NCBI GenBank assembly: GCA_026125285.1
Contig: JAHCLO010000004.1
Span: forward strand, 248,001-312,000
Length of the DNA stretch: 64,000 bases
Source of the DNA: Verrucomicrobiia bacterium
Lineage (GTDB): Bacteria; Verrucomicrobiota; Verrucomicrobiia; Limisphaerales; JADLHS01
Direction of reading: 5' to 3'
The notes beneath the pieces were generated by a model that worked only from the letters and a program-made list of their open reading frames with translations, searched no databases and was not told the DNA's origin. A program made the translations under genes and the position numbers. The first letter of the stretch is position 1, and every line of letters begins with the position of its first letter. Of this stretch, positions 9,775 through 17,068 are shown piece by piece.

Positions 9775-11765
9775 ACTTGAATTCGATACCTGAACTCCAA
9801 GAATCACAGCCTCGTGCGCACTCGTTCTCGCGTTACGGCCAGACTGCCATTCTCGTCGCCGGCGTTTGCCTCGCGGCATTATTGAGTATTCTCCCCGGTT
9901 GCAACCACAGCGGCGAGCCACACGCCACCTACAACCCGGAACCAACAACCAACAACCAACAACCAACAAGCGATAACCAACAACCCATCATCTACTCCTG
10001 CCCCATGCACCCGCAAATCCGCCAGCCCAATCCGGGCCGGTGTCCCATTTGCGGGATGGAGCTTACGCCGGTGGCGGGCGACCGTGACGCGGACGACAGC
10101 TCCGCGCCGGTATTGCGCGTCAGCCGCCGCGCCGCCGCGCTTATGGAAATCCAAACCACGCCGGCTGAACGTCGTTCGGTCGAAGCGGAGCGGCGTTTTC
10201 TTGGCAGGTTTGTTTATGACGAAACGCGGCTCACCGACATCGCGGTGCGGACCGACGGGCAGGTTGAACGGCTGTTCGTCAATTACACCGGCGTACCCGT
10301 GCGTAAAGGTGAACACGTCGCCGAGATTTACAGCCCGGAGTTTTTTGCGGCGACCAAGGAACTGCTCGTGGCGGCCCGCGCCGACGCCGATCCCGCGTTG
10401 CGCGAATCGGCCCGCCTGCGGCTGCGCCTGCTGGACGTGCCGGATGAACAAATCGAGGACATGCTTCGTGTGGGCGAGGCAAAGAAAACGTTCACCCTGT
10501 TCAGCCCGGTCAACGGCGTGCTCACCGAACTGGGCGGGCGGCAGGGCGGCTGGTTGATGAAGGGCCAACGCCTCGCGCAGATTGCCGACCTTTCGTCGCT
10601 CTGGGTGCTGCTCGACGCGTATGAATCGGACATCGCCCTGATCCATTACGGGCAACAGGTAAAGCTCGAAGTGCCCGCGTTTCCTGGACGCGAGTTCACG
10701 GGTTTCGTCGCCTATGTCGCCCCCGATCTCGACGAGCGCACGCGCACCATCAAGGTACGGCTCAACGTGCCGAATCCCGACGGACGGTTGCGGCCCGGCA
10801 TGTTTGCGCGCGCGGAACTCAAAGTGCCGTTGACCGCCGATGGTCTGGCCTATGGCCCGGAGTTGGCCGGCAAATGGATTTGTCCGATGCATCCGGAAAT
10901 CACCGCCGCCGAACCCGGCGCCTGCAGCTTATGCGACATGCCGTTGGAGGCGGCGGAGAAACTCGGCCACGTCAGTTCGGAGCGGGAGGTCAAACTGCCG
11001 TTGGTGATTCCGGCCAGCGCGCCGCTCATCACCGGCCGACGCGCGGTGGTCTATGTGCAGTTGCCCAACACCGAACGCCCGACCTTCGAGGGTCGCAACA
11101 TCCAGCTCGGGCCACGCGCGGGCGACTATTACCTCGTGCTCGAAGGTATCAGTGAAGGCGAGCGCGTGGTGACGGAGGGGAACTTCAAAATTGACAGCGA
11201 ACTCCAGATTCGCGGCCGTCCGAGCATGATGGCGGCTGATGGGGCGTGGCGGGTGGCGGGGGCGAGGGACGAGGGGCGGGGGGCAAGGGAGGGTTTTGTG
11301 GCGCGCACGGACGTTCCAAGTGCTTTTGGGGAACAGGTGGCGCAACTGGCCAAGGCGTATCTCGAACTCGCCACAGCGCTGGCAGGGGATGATTTCGAGA
11401 GATCGCGCACGGCAGCGGTGGCAATGAATGAACTGTTGCACTCATTCGATTCCAGTGCGCTGGCGGAGGAAGCGTCCATCGCGTGGAAGCTGCTGGAAAC
11501 CGAGTTGCACAAGCCACTGCACGCGATGCGTGAGCCGACGGACATCGCCGCGTTGCGCGAACAACTTGTCCCCCTTACCCAACACACCGAGCACGCCGTG
11601 GTCGCTTTCGGTGCGGGTCAGGTGGGCAAACTGTACGTCGCGCATTGTCCCATGGCCTTTGGCAACAAAGGCGCGAACTGGCTGCAAGCCGACGAAAACA
11701 TCGCCAATCCGTATTACGGCGCGCGGATGTTCCGGTGTGGGGAAATCGAAAGGACGCTCGAATGA
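9771..11765 (+). CDS. CusB-like membrane fusion protein with two metal-binding domains and a DUF3347 tail
   Basis: This periplasmic adaptor of an RND metal exporter is about 664 residues, much longer than E. coli CusB (about 400). A membrane anchor or lipobox (SILPGC, Cys44) leads into a heavy-metal-binding domain, YSCPMHPQI...CPICGMEL (residues 75-98), then the barrel-hairpin core. A second CPMHPE...CSLCDMPLE module lies near residue 368 and a DUF3347-type domain ends the protein (VAHCPMAFGNKGANWLQA, NPYYGARMFRCGEI). Residues about 54-72 (NPEPTTNNQQPTSDNQQP) are encoded by a heptanucleotide array and form a disordered linker. Translation is coupled to tolC by the ATGA overlap. Confidence 0.9.
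   Translation: MNLNSIPELQESQPRAHSFSRYGQTAILVAGVCLAALLSILPGCNHSGEPHATYNPEPTTNNQQPTSDNQQPIIYSCPMHPQIRQPNPGRCPICGMELTPVAGDRDADDSSAPVLRVSRRAAALMEIQTTPAERRSVEAERRFLGRFVYDETRLTDIAVRTDGQVERLFVNYTGVPVRKGEHVAEIYSPEFFAATKELLVAARADADPALRESARLRLRLLDVPDEQIEDMLRVGEAKKTFTLFSPVNGVLTELGGRQGGWLMKGQRLAQIADLSSLWVLLDAYESDIALIHYGQQVKLEVPAFPGREFTGFVAYVAPDLDERTRTIKVRLNVPNPDGRLRPGMFARAELKVPLTADGLAYGPELAGKWICPMHPEITAAEPGACSLCDMPLEAAEKLGHVSSEREVKLPLVIPASAPLITGRRAVVYVQLPNTERPTFEGRNIQLGPRAGDYYLVLEGISEGERVVTEGNFKIDSELQIRGRPSMMAADGAWRVAGARDEGRGAREGFVARTDVPSAFGEQVAQLAKAYLELATALAGDDFERSRTAAVAMNELLHSFDSSALAEEASIAWKLLETELHKPLHAMREPTDIAALREQLVPLTQHTEHAVVAFGAGQVGKLYVAHCPMAFGNKGANWLQADENIANPYYGARMFRCGEIERTLE
9933..9988 (+). repeat. 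Heptanucleotide array (AACCNNN x8) inside cusB
   Basis: Eight successive 7-bp units in exact phase: AACCCGG, AACCAAC four times, AAGCGAT, AACCAAC, AACCCAT. They encode a low-complexity Asn/Gln/Pro/Thr linker in CusB. The 7-bp period cannot be explained by codon structure. Confidence 0.85.
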
Positions 11766-11772
11766 GAGGAGA

Positions 11773-11928
11773 GGTTTTGGTTGTTGGTTATGGGTTATTG
11801 GTTGTGGGTTGTCGCGCGCGTCAGCAAGCGCCGCGCATCCCTGCAACCGCCAACCGCCGACCCAATACCGATAACCGATAACCCACAACCCATAACCGAA
11901 AACCCATAACCAACAATCGACAACCAAC
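11773..11928. repeat. Inverted heptanucleotide arrays between cusB and the four-helix-bundle gene
   Basis: Six units of the type GTTNNNG (11773-11814) are followed, after about 30 bases, by twelve units of AACCNNN type in perfect 7-bp phase (11845-11928), ending 10 bases before the next start codon. The two arrays are inverted relative to each other and could pair as a long imperfect hairpin. Confidence 0.8.
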
Positions 11929-11938
11929 AAACCACGCC

Positions 11939-12460
11939 ATGACAAAAATCACCACCTTCCGCGACCTGAACGTTTATCAGAAACTGAAGTCGCTGCACTT
12001 GGAGGTTCATGCGGAGAGCCTGAAGTTTCCGAAGTTCGAAATGTACGAACTGGGATCACAGGTGCGGCGGTCGTCCAACGCCGCGCCCGCGATTCTGGCA
12101 GAAGGCTGGGGCAGCCGGCACACGAACATTTATCTTGAGGCAATTAACCGCTCGCTCGGCGAAGTCCGCGAGACGCAGCATCACCTGGACATTGCGGCCA
12201 GCAAACACTACCTGACGCCGAAACGATTTCAGGAACTTGACACCGCCTACAATCACTGCGGTGGCATGTTGGAGCGTCTTTACCAGAGCCTCAATCAATG
12301 GCGCGGCTCACGCCGTTCGGATTCCGAACTGCGCGAAACTCCGCCTCCTTACGGCATTCCCACCCAATCACCCGATGTCGAATGGGATCACATTGTCGCC
12401 CTCACCGAACAAATCCTATCCACCCCCGACATCCCCCAACCCCCAACCGACAACCCATAA
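11939..12460 (+). CDS. Four-helix-bundle protein (S23/IVS family)
   Basis: The 173-residue product matches the family of proteins first found in 23S rRNA intervening sequences: FRDLNVYQKLKSLHLEVH at the start, QVRRSSNAAPAILAEGWG, and helical ETQHHLDIAASKHYLT. The biochemical role of this family is unknown. It is unusual to find it between cusB and cusA, flanked on both sides by heptanucleotide arrays, and its last residues (PDIPQPPTDNP) are encoded by the downstream array. It looks like an insertion into the efflux operon rather than a functional part of it. Confidence 0.85.
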   Translation: MTKITTFRDLNVYQKLKSLHLEVHAESLKFPKFEMYELGSQVRRSSNAAPAILAEGWGSRHTNIYLEAINRSLGEVRETQHHLDIAASKHYLTPKRFQELDTAYNHCGGMLERLYQSLNQWRGSRRSDSELRETPPPYGIPTQSPDVEWDHIVALTEQILSTPDIPQPPTDNP

Positions 12461-12493
12461 CCAAGAACCGATAACCTAAAACCCACAACCGCC
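12438..12493 (+). repeat. Heptanucleotide array (AACCNNN x8) just upstream of cusA
   Basis: Eight 7-bp units in phase (AACCCCC, AACCGAC, AACCCAT, AACCAAG, AACCGAT, AACCTAA, AACCCAC, AACCGCC) span the end of the four-helix-bundle gene and the 37-base gap before cusA. The array occupies the place where the cusA ribosome-binding site should be, and no purine-rich site is visible. Confidence 0.8.
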
Positions 12494-12497
12494 CACC

Positions 12498-15400
12498 ATG
12501 CTCGACCGCCTCATCCGCTTCTGCCTGGAGCAAAAGCTCATCGTCGCGCTCCTCGTCCTGTTCATCTTCGGCTGGGGCATGATGGTGGCGCCGTTCGACT
12601 GGCGCATTCCCGGGCTCGAACGCCGGCCCGTCGCGGTGGATGCCATCCCCGACCTCGGCGAGAACCAGCAGATCGTCTTCACCGAATGGATGGGCCGCTC
12701 GCCGCAGGACGTGCAGGACCAGATCACCTATCCGCTCACCGTGTCGCTGCTCGGTGTGCCGGGCGTGAAAACCATCCGCAGCACCTCGATGTTCGGGTTC
12801 TCGTCCATCTACATCATCTTCGACGACAACATTGACTTCTACTGGGCGCGCACACGAATTCTCGAAAAGCTCAACAGTCTTCCCGCCGGATTGCTTCCCG
12901 CCGGCGTGCAACCCGCCCTCGGCCCGGACGCCACCGCGATGGGCCAGGTGTTCTGGTACACACTCGAGGGACGCGACCCCGACGGGCAACCCGTGGGTGG
13001 ATGGGATCTGCACGAGTTGCGCAGCATCCAGGACTGGCAGGTGCGGTTCGCGTTGCAAGCGGCGGACGGCATTGCCGAGGTCGCTTCGGTGGGCGGGTTC
13101 GTGCGCGAATACCAGGTGGACGTTGACCCCGACGCCATGCGCGCGCACGGCGTCACGCTCGAACAGGTTTTCGAAGCTGTGCGCAAGTCGAACCTCGACG
13201 TCGGCGCGCGCACCATCGAGATCAACCGCGTCGAATACTTGATTCGCGGACTCGGCTTCATCCGCTCGCTCGAGGATCTTGAGTTGGCCGTGGTGCGGAC
13301 TGAGGACTTCGTACCCATCCGCATCAAGGACGTGGCGCACGTGTCGCTCGGCCCGGCCCTGCGCACCGGCGCGCTCGACAAGGAAGGCGCGGAAGCCGTG
13401 GGCGGCGTGGTGGTGGTGCGGCACGGCTTCAACCCACTCGAAGCCATCCACAACGTCAAGGCACAGATGGCGCGGCTGAATCCCGCGCTGCCGTCGCGCC
13501 CGGTAATTGACTGGGACAAGACCACCCGCGCGGACGTCGAACGCTTCGCCGAACGCGCCGAGATTGGGGCGCGTCAAGACGACTCAACTCGTAGCAGCGG
13601 ACGTGAGTCCGCTCCAATTTCAACAACAGCATCCGGAGAAAGTTCGAGCGGACTCACGTCCGCTGCTACGGGGAAGGGGTTTATCAACGGGCGCTTGGAT
13701 GAGGACGCCTGGCTGCAATGGCTGCGTTCCACTCCACGCGAACGCTGGCCGGAATGGGTGACGATCAGCCAGGTGAACATCGTGCCGTTCTACGACCGCA
13801 CAGGCTTGATCCAGGAAACACTCGGCACGTTGAACAAGGCACTGATCGAGCAGGCGTTGGTGACGATCATCGTCGTCATCGTGATGGTGCTGCACCTGCG
13901 CAGTTCGCTGCTCATCAGCGGTATGTTGCCGCTGGCGGTGTTGATGACGTTCATCGCGATGAAATTGTTCGGCGTCGAAGCCAACGTCGTCGCCCTCGCC
14001 GGCATCGCCATCGCCATCGGCACGATTGTGGACATGGGGATCATCGTGTCTGAGAACATCCTCAAGCACCTTGAGGAGGCAAGGTTATCGGTTGCAGGTG
14101 ATGGGTTATCGGTTGATGGGCCGTCCGACAACCCACAACCTAAAACCCAAAGCCCAAAACCAGTCTCCACCCTCGACATCGTTTTCCGCGCCACGTCCGA
14201 AGTCGGCTCGGCCATCCTCACGGCCATCGCCACCACCGTCATCAGTTTCCTGCCCGTGTTCACCATGACGGGCATGGAAGGCAAACTGTTCAAGTCGCTG
14301 GCGTTCACCAAGACGTTCGTGCTGGTCGCGTCGGTGATCGCGGCATTGACCATCATTCCCGCCGCGGCACACGTCATCATCGCCGGACGCGTGGATCGGC
14401 GCGGGCTGAAACGGGTGTTGCTGATCGGGTTGTTGGTGTTGGGTTTTGGGTTGTTGGTTGCGGCGGTGTGGATCAAATCGGTTGTGGTGTTGTTGGGCGG
14501 ATTGTTTGTTGTCGGGGCGGGCGCGTATTACCTGTTTGCAGAGAATCTGCCGGAGATGTGGCGCAAGGCCGGGCCGTGGGCGGCAAGCGCGGTGGCCGTC
14601 TTGATCGTCGGCTGGATGCTCGCCGAACGCTGGCTGCCGCTCGGACCCGAACGCGGCTTCACGCGCAATCTCATCTTCGTGGCGCTCATCGTGGGTGGCG
14701 CGCTGCTGTTCTTCCGCTTGTTCGAGCGCGGGTACGGCGCGATTCTCCGCTGGTGTCTCGATCACAAGGCGGCGTTCCTCGCCATTCCGCTGGTGTTGGT
14801 CGTGGTGGGCCTCTGTTCGTGGCTGGGCTTCGACCGCGTGTTCAGCTTTGCGCCGCGCACACTCGCGAAGGTGGGCATCAAGGAGGACTGGGTTCGGCTC
14901 AGTCCACCGTGGGTGTGGGCCAAACACGCTTTCCCCGGCCTGGGACGCGAATTCATGCCCGCGCTTGATGAAAGTTCGTTCCTTTATATGCCGTCTGCGT
15001 TGCCGCACGCCTCGCTCGGCGAATCGCTCGATTACCTCTCGAAACAAAACCTGCTTATCCGCGCCATCCCCGAGGTGGACGAGGTCGTGGGGAAAATCGG
15101 GCGTGTCGAAAGCGCGCTCGATCCCGCGCCCGTCGGCATGGTCGAAACCGTCATCAACTACAAGCCCGAGTTCGTTTCCGACGAGCACGGCTATCCCCTC
15201 CGTTTCAAATTTGACCGCAAGCGCGGCGAACATGTCCGGGACGAACACGGCGAACTCATACCCGATCCCCGGGGCCGTCCCTACCGCCAGTGGCGTGAAC
15301 ACATCCGCACGCCGGACGACATCTGGAACGAGATCGTGAAGGAGGCCGCGATCCCCGGCGCGACCGGCGTGTCGAAATTGCAGCCGATCGAAACGCGGCG

Positions 15401-16643
15401 CGTGATGCTCCAGAGTGGCATCCGCGCGCGCATGGCCGTGGAAGTCAAGGGCGACAACCTCGACACCATCAACGACCTCGTCCTGCGCGTGGAACAACTG
15501 TTGCGCAGCGGCGAAATCCCCGGCGTCAACCTCGACAGCGTCATCGCCGACCGCATCGTCGGAAAGCCCTACCTCGAGATCCACTTGGATCGCCACGCCC
15601 TCGCCCGTTACGGCCTGCGCGTGAACGACGTCCAGGAGGTCATCGAAGTCGCCATCGGCGGACGGACCATCATCACCACCGTCGAGGGGCGCGAACGGTA
15701 TCCCGTCCGCGTCCGTTACCAGCGTGAGTTGCGGGGCAGCATCGAAGACCTCGAACGCGTGCTCGTCTCGACGATGGACGGCGCGCAGATTCCCTTGTCA
15801 CACTTGGCGGAAATCCGTTACGTGCGCGGGCCGGAGGCGATCAAGGGCGAGGACACCTTCCTCGTCGGTTACGTCCTGTTCGACAAACTGGCCGTGTTTC
15901 CCGAGGTGGACGTGGTCGAGGCGACGGACCGTTATCTGCGAGGAAAAATTGACAGCGGCGAACTCGCGTGGCCGGGCGGTTACACCTACAGCTTCGCCGG
16001 CGATTACGAGAACCAGCTTCGCGCCCAACGCACGTTGATGATCGTGTTGCCGCTGGCGTTGTTCATCATTTTCATGCTGCTGTATTTTCAGTTCCGCTCG
16101 ACGGTGACGACGGCGATTGTGTTCAGCGGCATCGCGGTGGCGTGGGCGGGCGGGTTCACCATGATCTGGCTCTATGGGCAGGACTGGTTCGGAAACTTCT
16201 CCGTGCTGGGCGTGAACCTGCGCGAGTTGTTTCAGTTGCACCAGATCAACCTGAGTGTGGCTGTCTGGGTGGGATTCCTCGCGCTATTCGGCATTGCTGT
16301 GGACGACGGCGTGGTGATTGCGACGTATCTGCGGCAAAGCTTCGCCAAACGCGCTACGGAGACCATCGCGCAGATTCGTGAAGCCACCATTGCCGCCGGT
16401 CTGCGCCGCGTGCGTCCGTGCCTCATGACCACCGGCACGACGACGCTCGCGCTGTTGCCCGTGCTGACCAGCACCGGCCGCGGCGCGGACATCATGATCC
16501 CGATGGCCATCCCGATCTTCGGCGGCATGACCCTGGTGTATCTGACCATGTTCACCGTGCCGGTGCTGTACGCGCTGGTGGAAGAGTGGAAACTGAAGGA
16601 GAGGAGATCGAGTCACAACCACTCCGCGGCAGAAAAGATTTGA
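12498..16643 (+). CDS. CusA/CzcA-family RND heavy-metal efflux pump
   Basis: This inner-membrane proton-driven pump is 1381 residues, about 330 more than E. coli CusA. It begins MLDRLIRFCLEQKLIVALLV, contains DAIPDLGENQQIVFTEWMGR, the transmembrane block GIAIAIGTIVDMGIIVSENI with its conserved acidic residue, and FGIAVDDGVVIATYLRQSF near the end. The extra length comes from several insertions. One is a palindromic element at about residues 365-391, another a heptad-array segment at about 529-556 (LSVAGDGLSVDGPSDNPQPK), and a third an added membrane region near 635-755, part of which is also heptad-encoded. The frame stays open throughout, so the pump may be functional. Confidence 0.9.
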   Translation: MLDRLIRFCLEQKLIVALLVLFIFGWGMMVAPFDWRIPGLERRPVAVDAIPDLGENQQIVFTEWMGRSPQDVQDQITYPLTVSLLGVPGVKTIRSTSMFGFSSIYIIFDDNIDFYWARTRILEKLNSLPAGLLPAGVQPALGPDATAMGQVFWYTLEGRDPDGQPVGGWDLHELRSIQDWQVRFALQAADGIAEVASVGGFVREYQVDVDPDAMRAHGVTLEQVFEAVRKSNLDVGARTIEINRVEYLIRGLGFIRSLEDLELAVVRTEDFVPIRIKDVAHVSLGPALRTGALDKEGAEAVGGVVVVRHGFNPLEAIHNVKAQMARLNPALPSRPVIDWDKTTRADVERFAERAEIGARQDDSTRSSGRESAPISTTASGESSSGLTSAATGKGFINGRLDEDAWLQWLRSTPRERWPEWVTISQVNIVPFYDRTGLIQETLGTLNKALIEQALVTIIVVIVMVLHLRSSLLISGMLPLAVLMTFIAMKLFGVEANVVALAGIAIAIGTIVDMGIIVSENILKHLEEARLSVAGDGLSVDGPSDNPQPKTQSPKPVSTLDIVFRATSEVGSAILTAIATTVISFLPVFTMTGMEGKLFKSLAFTKTFVLVASVIAALTIIPAAAHVIIAGRVDRRGLKRVLLIGLLVLGFGLLVAAVWIKSVVVLLGGLFVVGAGAYYLFAENLPEMWRKAGPWAASAVAVLIVGWMLAERWLPLGPERGFTRNLIFVALIVGGALLFFRLFERGYGAILRWCLDHKAAFLAIPLVLVVVGLCSWLGFDRVFSFAPRTLAKVGIKEDWVRLSPPWVWAKHAFPGLGREFMPALDESSFLYMPSALPHASLGESLDYLSKQNLLIRAIPEVDEVVGKIGRVESALDPAPVGMVETVINYKPEFVSDEHGYPLRFKFDRKRGEHVRDEHGELIPDPRGRPYRQWREHIRTPDDIWNEIVKEAAIPGATGVSKLQPIETRRVMLQSGIRARMAVEVKGDNLDTINDLVLRVEQLLRSGEIPGVNLDSVIADRIVGKPYLEIHLDRHALARYGLRVNDVQEVIEVAIGGRTIITTVEGRERYPVRVRYQRELRGSIEDLERVLVSTMDGAQIPLSHLAEIRYVRGPEAIKGEDTFLVGYVLFDKLAVFPEVDVVEATDRYLRGKIDSGELAWPGGYTYSFAGDYENQLRAQRTLMIVLPLALFIIFMLLYFQFRSTVTTAIVFSGIAVAWAGGFTMIWLYGQDWFGNFSVLGVNLRELFQLHQINLSVAVWVGFLALFGIAVDDGVVIATYLRQSFAKRATETIAQIREATIAAGLRRVRPCLMTTGTTTLALLPVLTSTGRGADIMIPMAIPIFGGMTLVYLTMFTVPVLYALVEEWKLKERRSSHNHSAAEKI
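13591..13669. repeat. 24-bp perfect inverted repeat inserted in frame in cusA
   Basis: The arms 13591-13614 (GTAGCAGCGGACGTGAGTCC then GCTC) and 13646-13669 are exact reverse complements separated by 31 bases. The element encodes a Ser/Thr/Ala-rich insert (SSGRESAPI to SGLTSAAT) in a periplasmic part of CusA. It has the form of a REP- or MITE-type palindrome, with no coding capacity of its own. Confidence 0.85.
14083..14164. repeat. Facing heptanucleotide arrays inside cusA
   Basis: Five GGTTNNN-type units (14083-14117) face five AACCNNN-type units (14130-14164) across 12 bases, all in 7-bp phase. The segment can fold as a hairpin and encodes a cytoplasmic linker of CusA next to LKHLEEA. Confidence 0.8.
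14428..14462 (+). repeat. Heptanucleotide array (GGTTNNN x5) encoding a membrane helix of CusA
   Basis: Five units (GGTTGTT, GGTGTTG, GGTTTTG, GGTTGTT, GGTTGCG) encode the hydrophobic stretch GLLVLGFGLLVAA, which is predicted to span the membrane. Confidence 0.7.
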
Positions 16644-16689
16644 TCATGCCGAGTATTCAAACTACAAAGTGGTTCAACACAGCAAATCT

Positions 16690-16974
16690 ATGAAACACAT
16701 TCAACTCACCTGTATTGGGCTGGCGGTGGCAGGCGGTTTTCTGCTCGCTGGCTGCGGCAAGACCCACGATCACGATCACGGCGCTGCCCGCGGCACCGCC
16801 GAAGCCAAACCGTATCCCCTGGATGTCTGTATCGTGGCGGATGAAAAACTTGGCTCGATGGGCGATGCCATTGTGCGCGTGCATGAGGGCCAGGAAGTGA
16901 AATTCTGCTGCAAGGATTGCGTGGGCGAATTTGAGGCCGACCCGGAGAAGTATCTGGCAAAGCTCAAACAGTAA
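16690..16974 (+). CDS. Small lipoprotein, YHS/TRASH-like metal-binding paralogue
   Basis: The 94-residue product has a lipobox (LAVAGGFLLAGC), a His-rich segment (KTHDHDHG) and a domain KPYPLDVCIVADEKLGSMG with VHEGQEVKFCCKDCVGEF, closely related to the protein at 7665-7946. Lipidation would anchor it to a membrane, unlike the soluble paralogue. The cysteines and histidines suggest copper or zinc binding. It directly follows cusA (46 bases) and probably belongs to the same transcript. ATG 16690 is chosen over a GTG at 16669 because the signal peptide starts there. Confidence 0.8.
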   Translation: MKHIQLTCIGLAVAGGFLLAGCGKTHDHDHGAARGTAEAKPYPLDVCIVADEKLGSMGDAIVRVHEGQEVKFCCKDCVGEFEADPEKYLAKLKQ

Positions 16975-16985
16975 ACCCGCGAATT

Positions 16986-17004
16986 AGGCCCGCAGCCCGG
17001 GCCT
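16986..17004. terminator. Possible hairpin between convergent lipoprotein and glmM genes
   Basis: AGGCCCG and CGGGCCT form a 7-bp stem with a 5-base loop in the short gap between two convergent genes. No T-run follows on either strand, so its role as a terminator is uncertain. Confidence 0.3.
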
Positions 17005-17068
17005 CCCAAGCAGGTTTCGGGGTGACGTGACGCCGGCGTGGTTGCCCCTTGCCGCCAACTGATCGGAA

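Noticed and set aside
11773-11928. CRISPR array
   Set aside because: The units are 7 bp with no spacers of constant length and no cas genes are nearby.
14106-15596. Long open frame antisense to cusA
   Set aside because: The composition (many His, Arg, Glu, Gln) is that of a reverse-strand shadow; cusA on the plus strand has clear family motifs.
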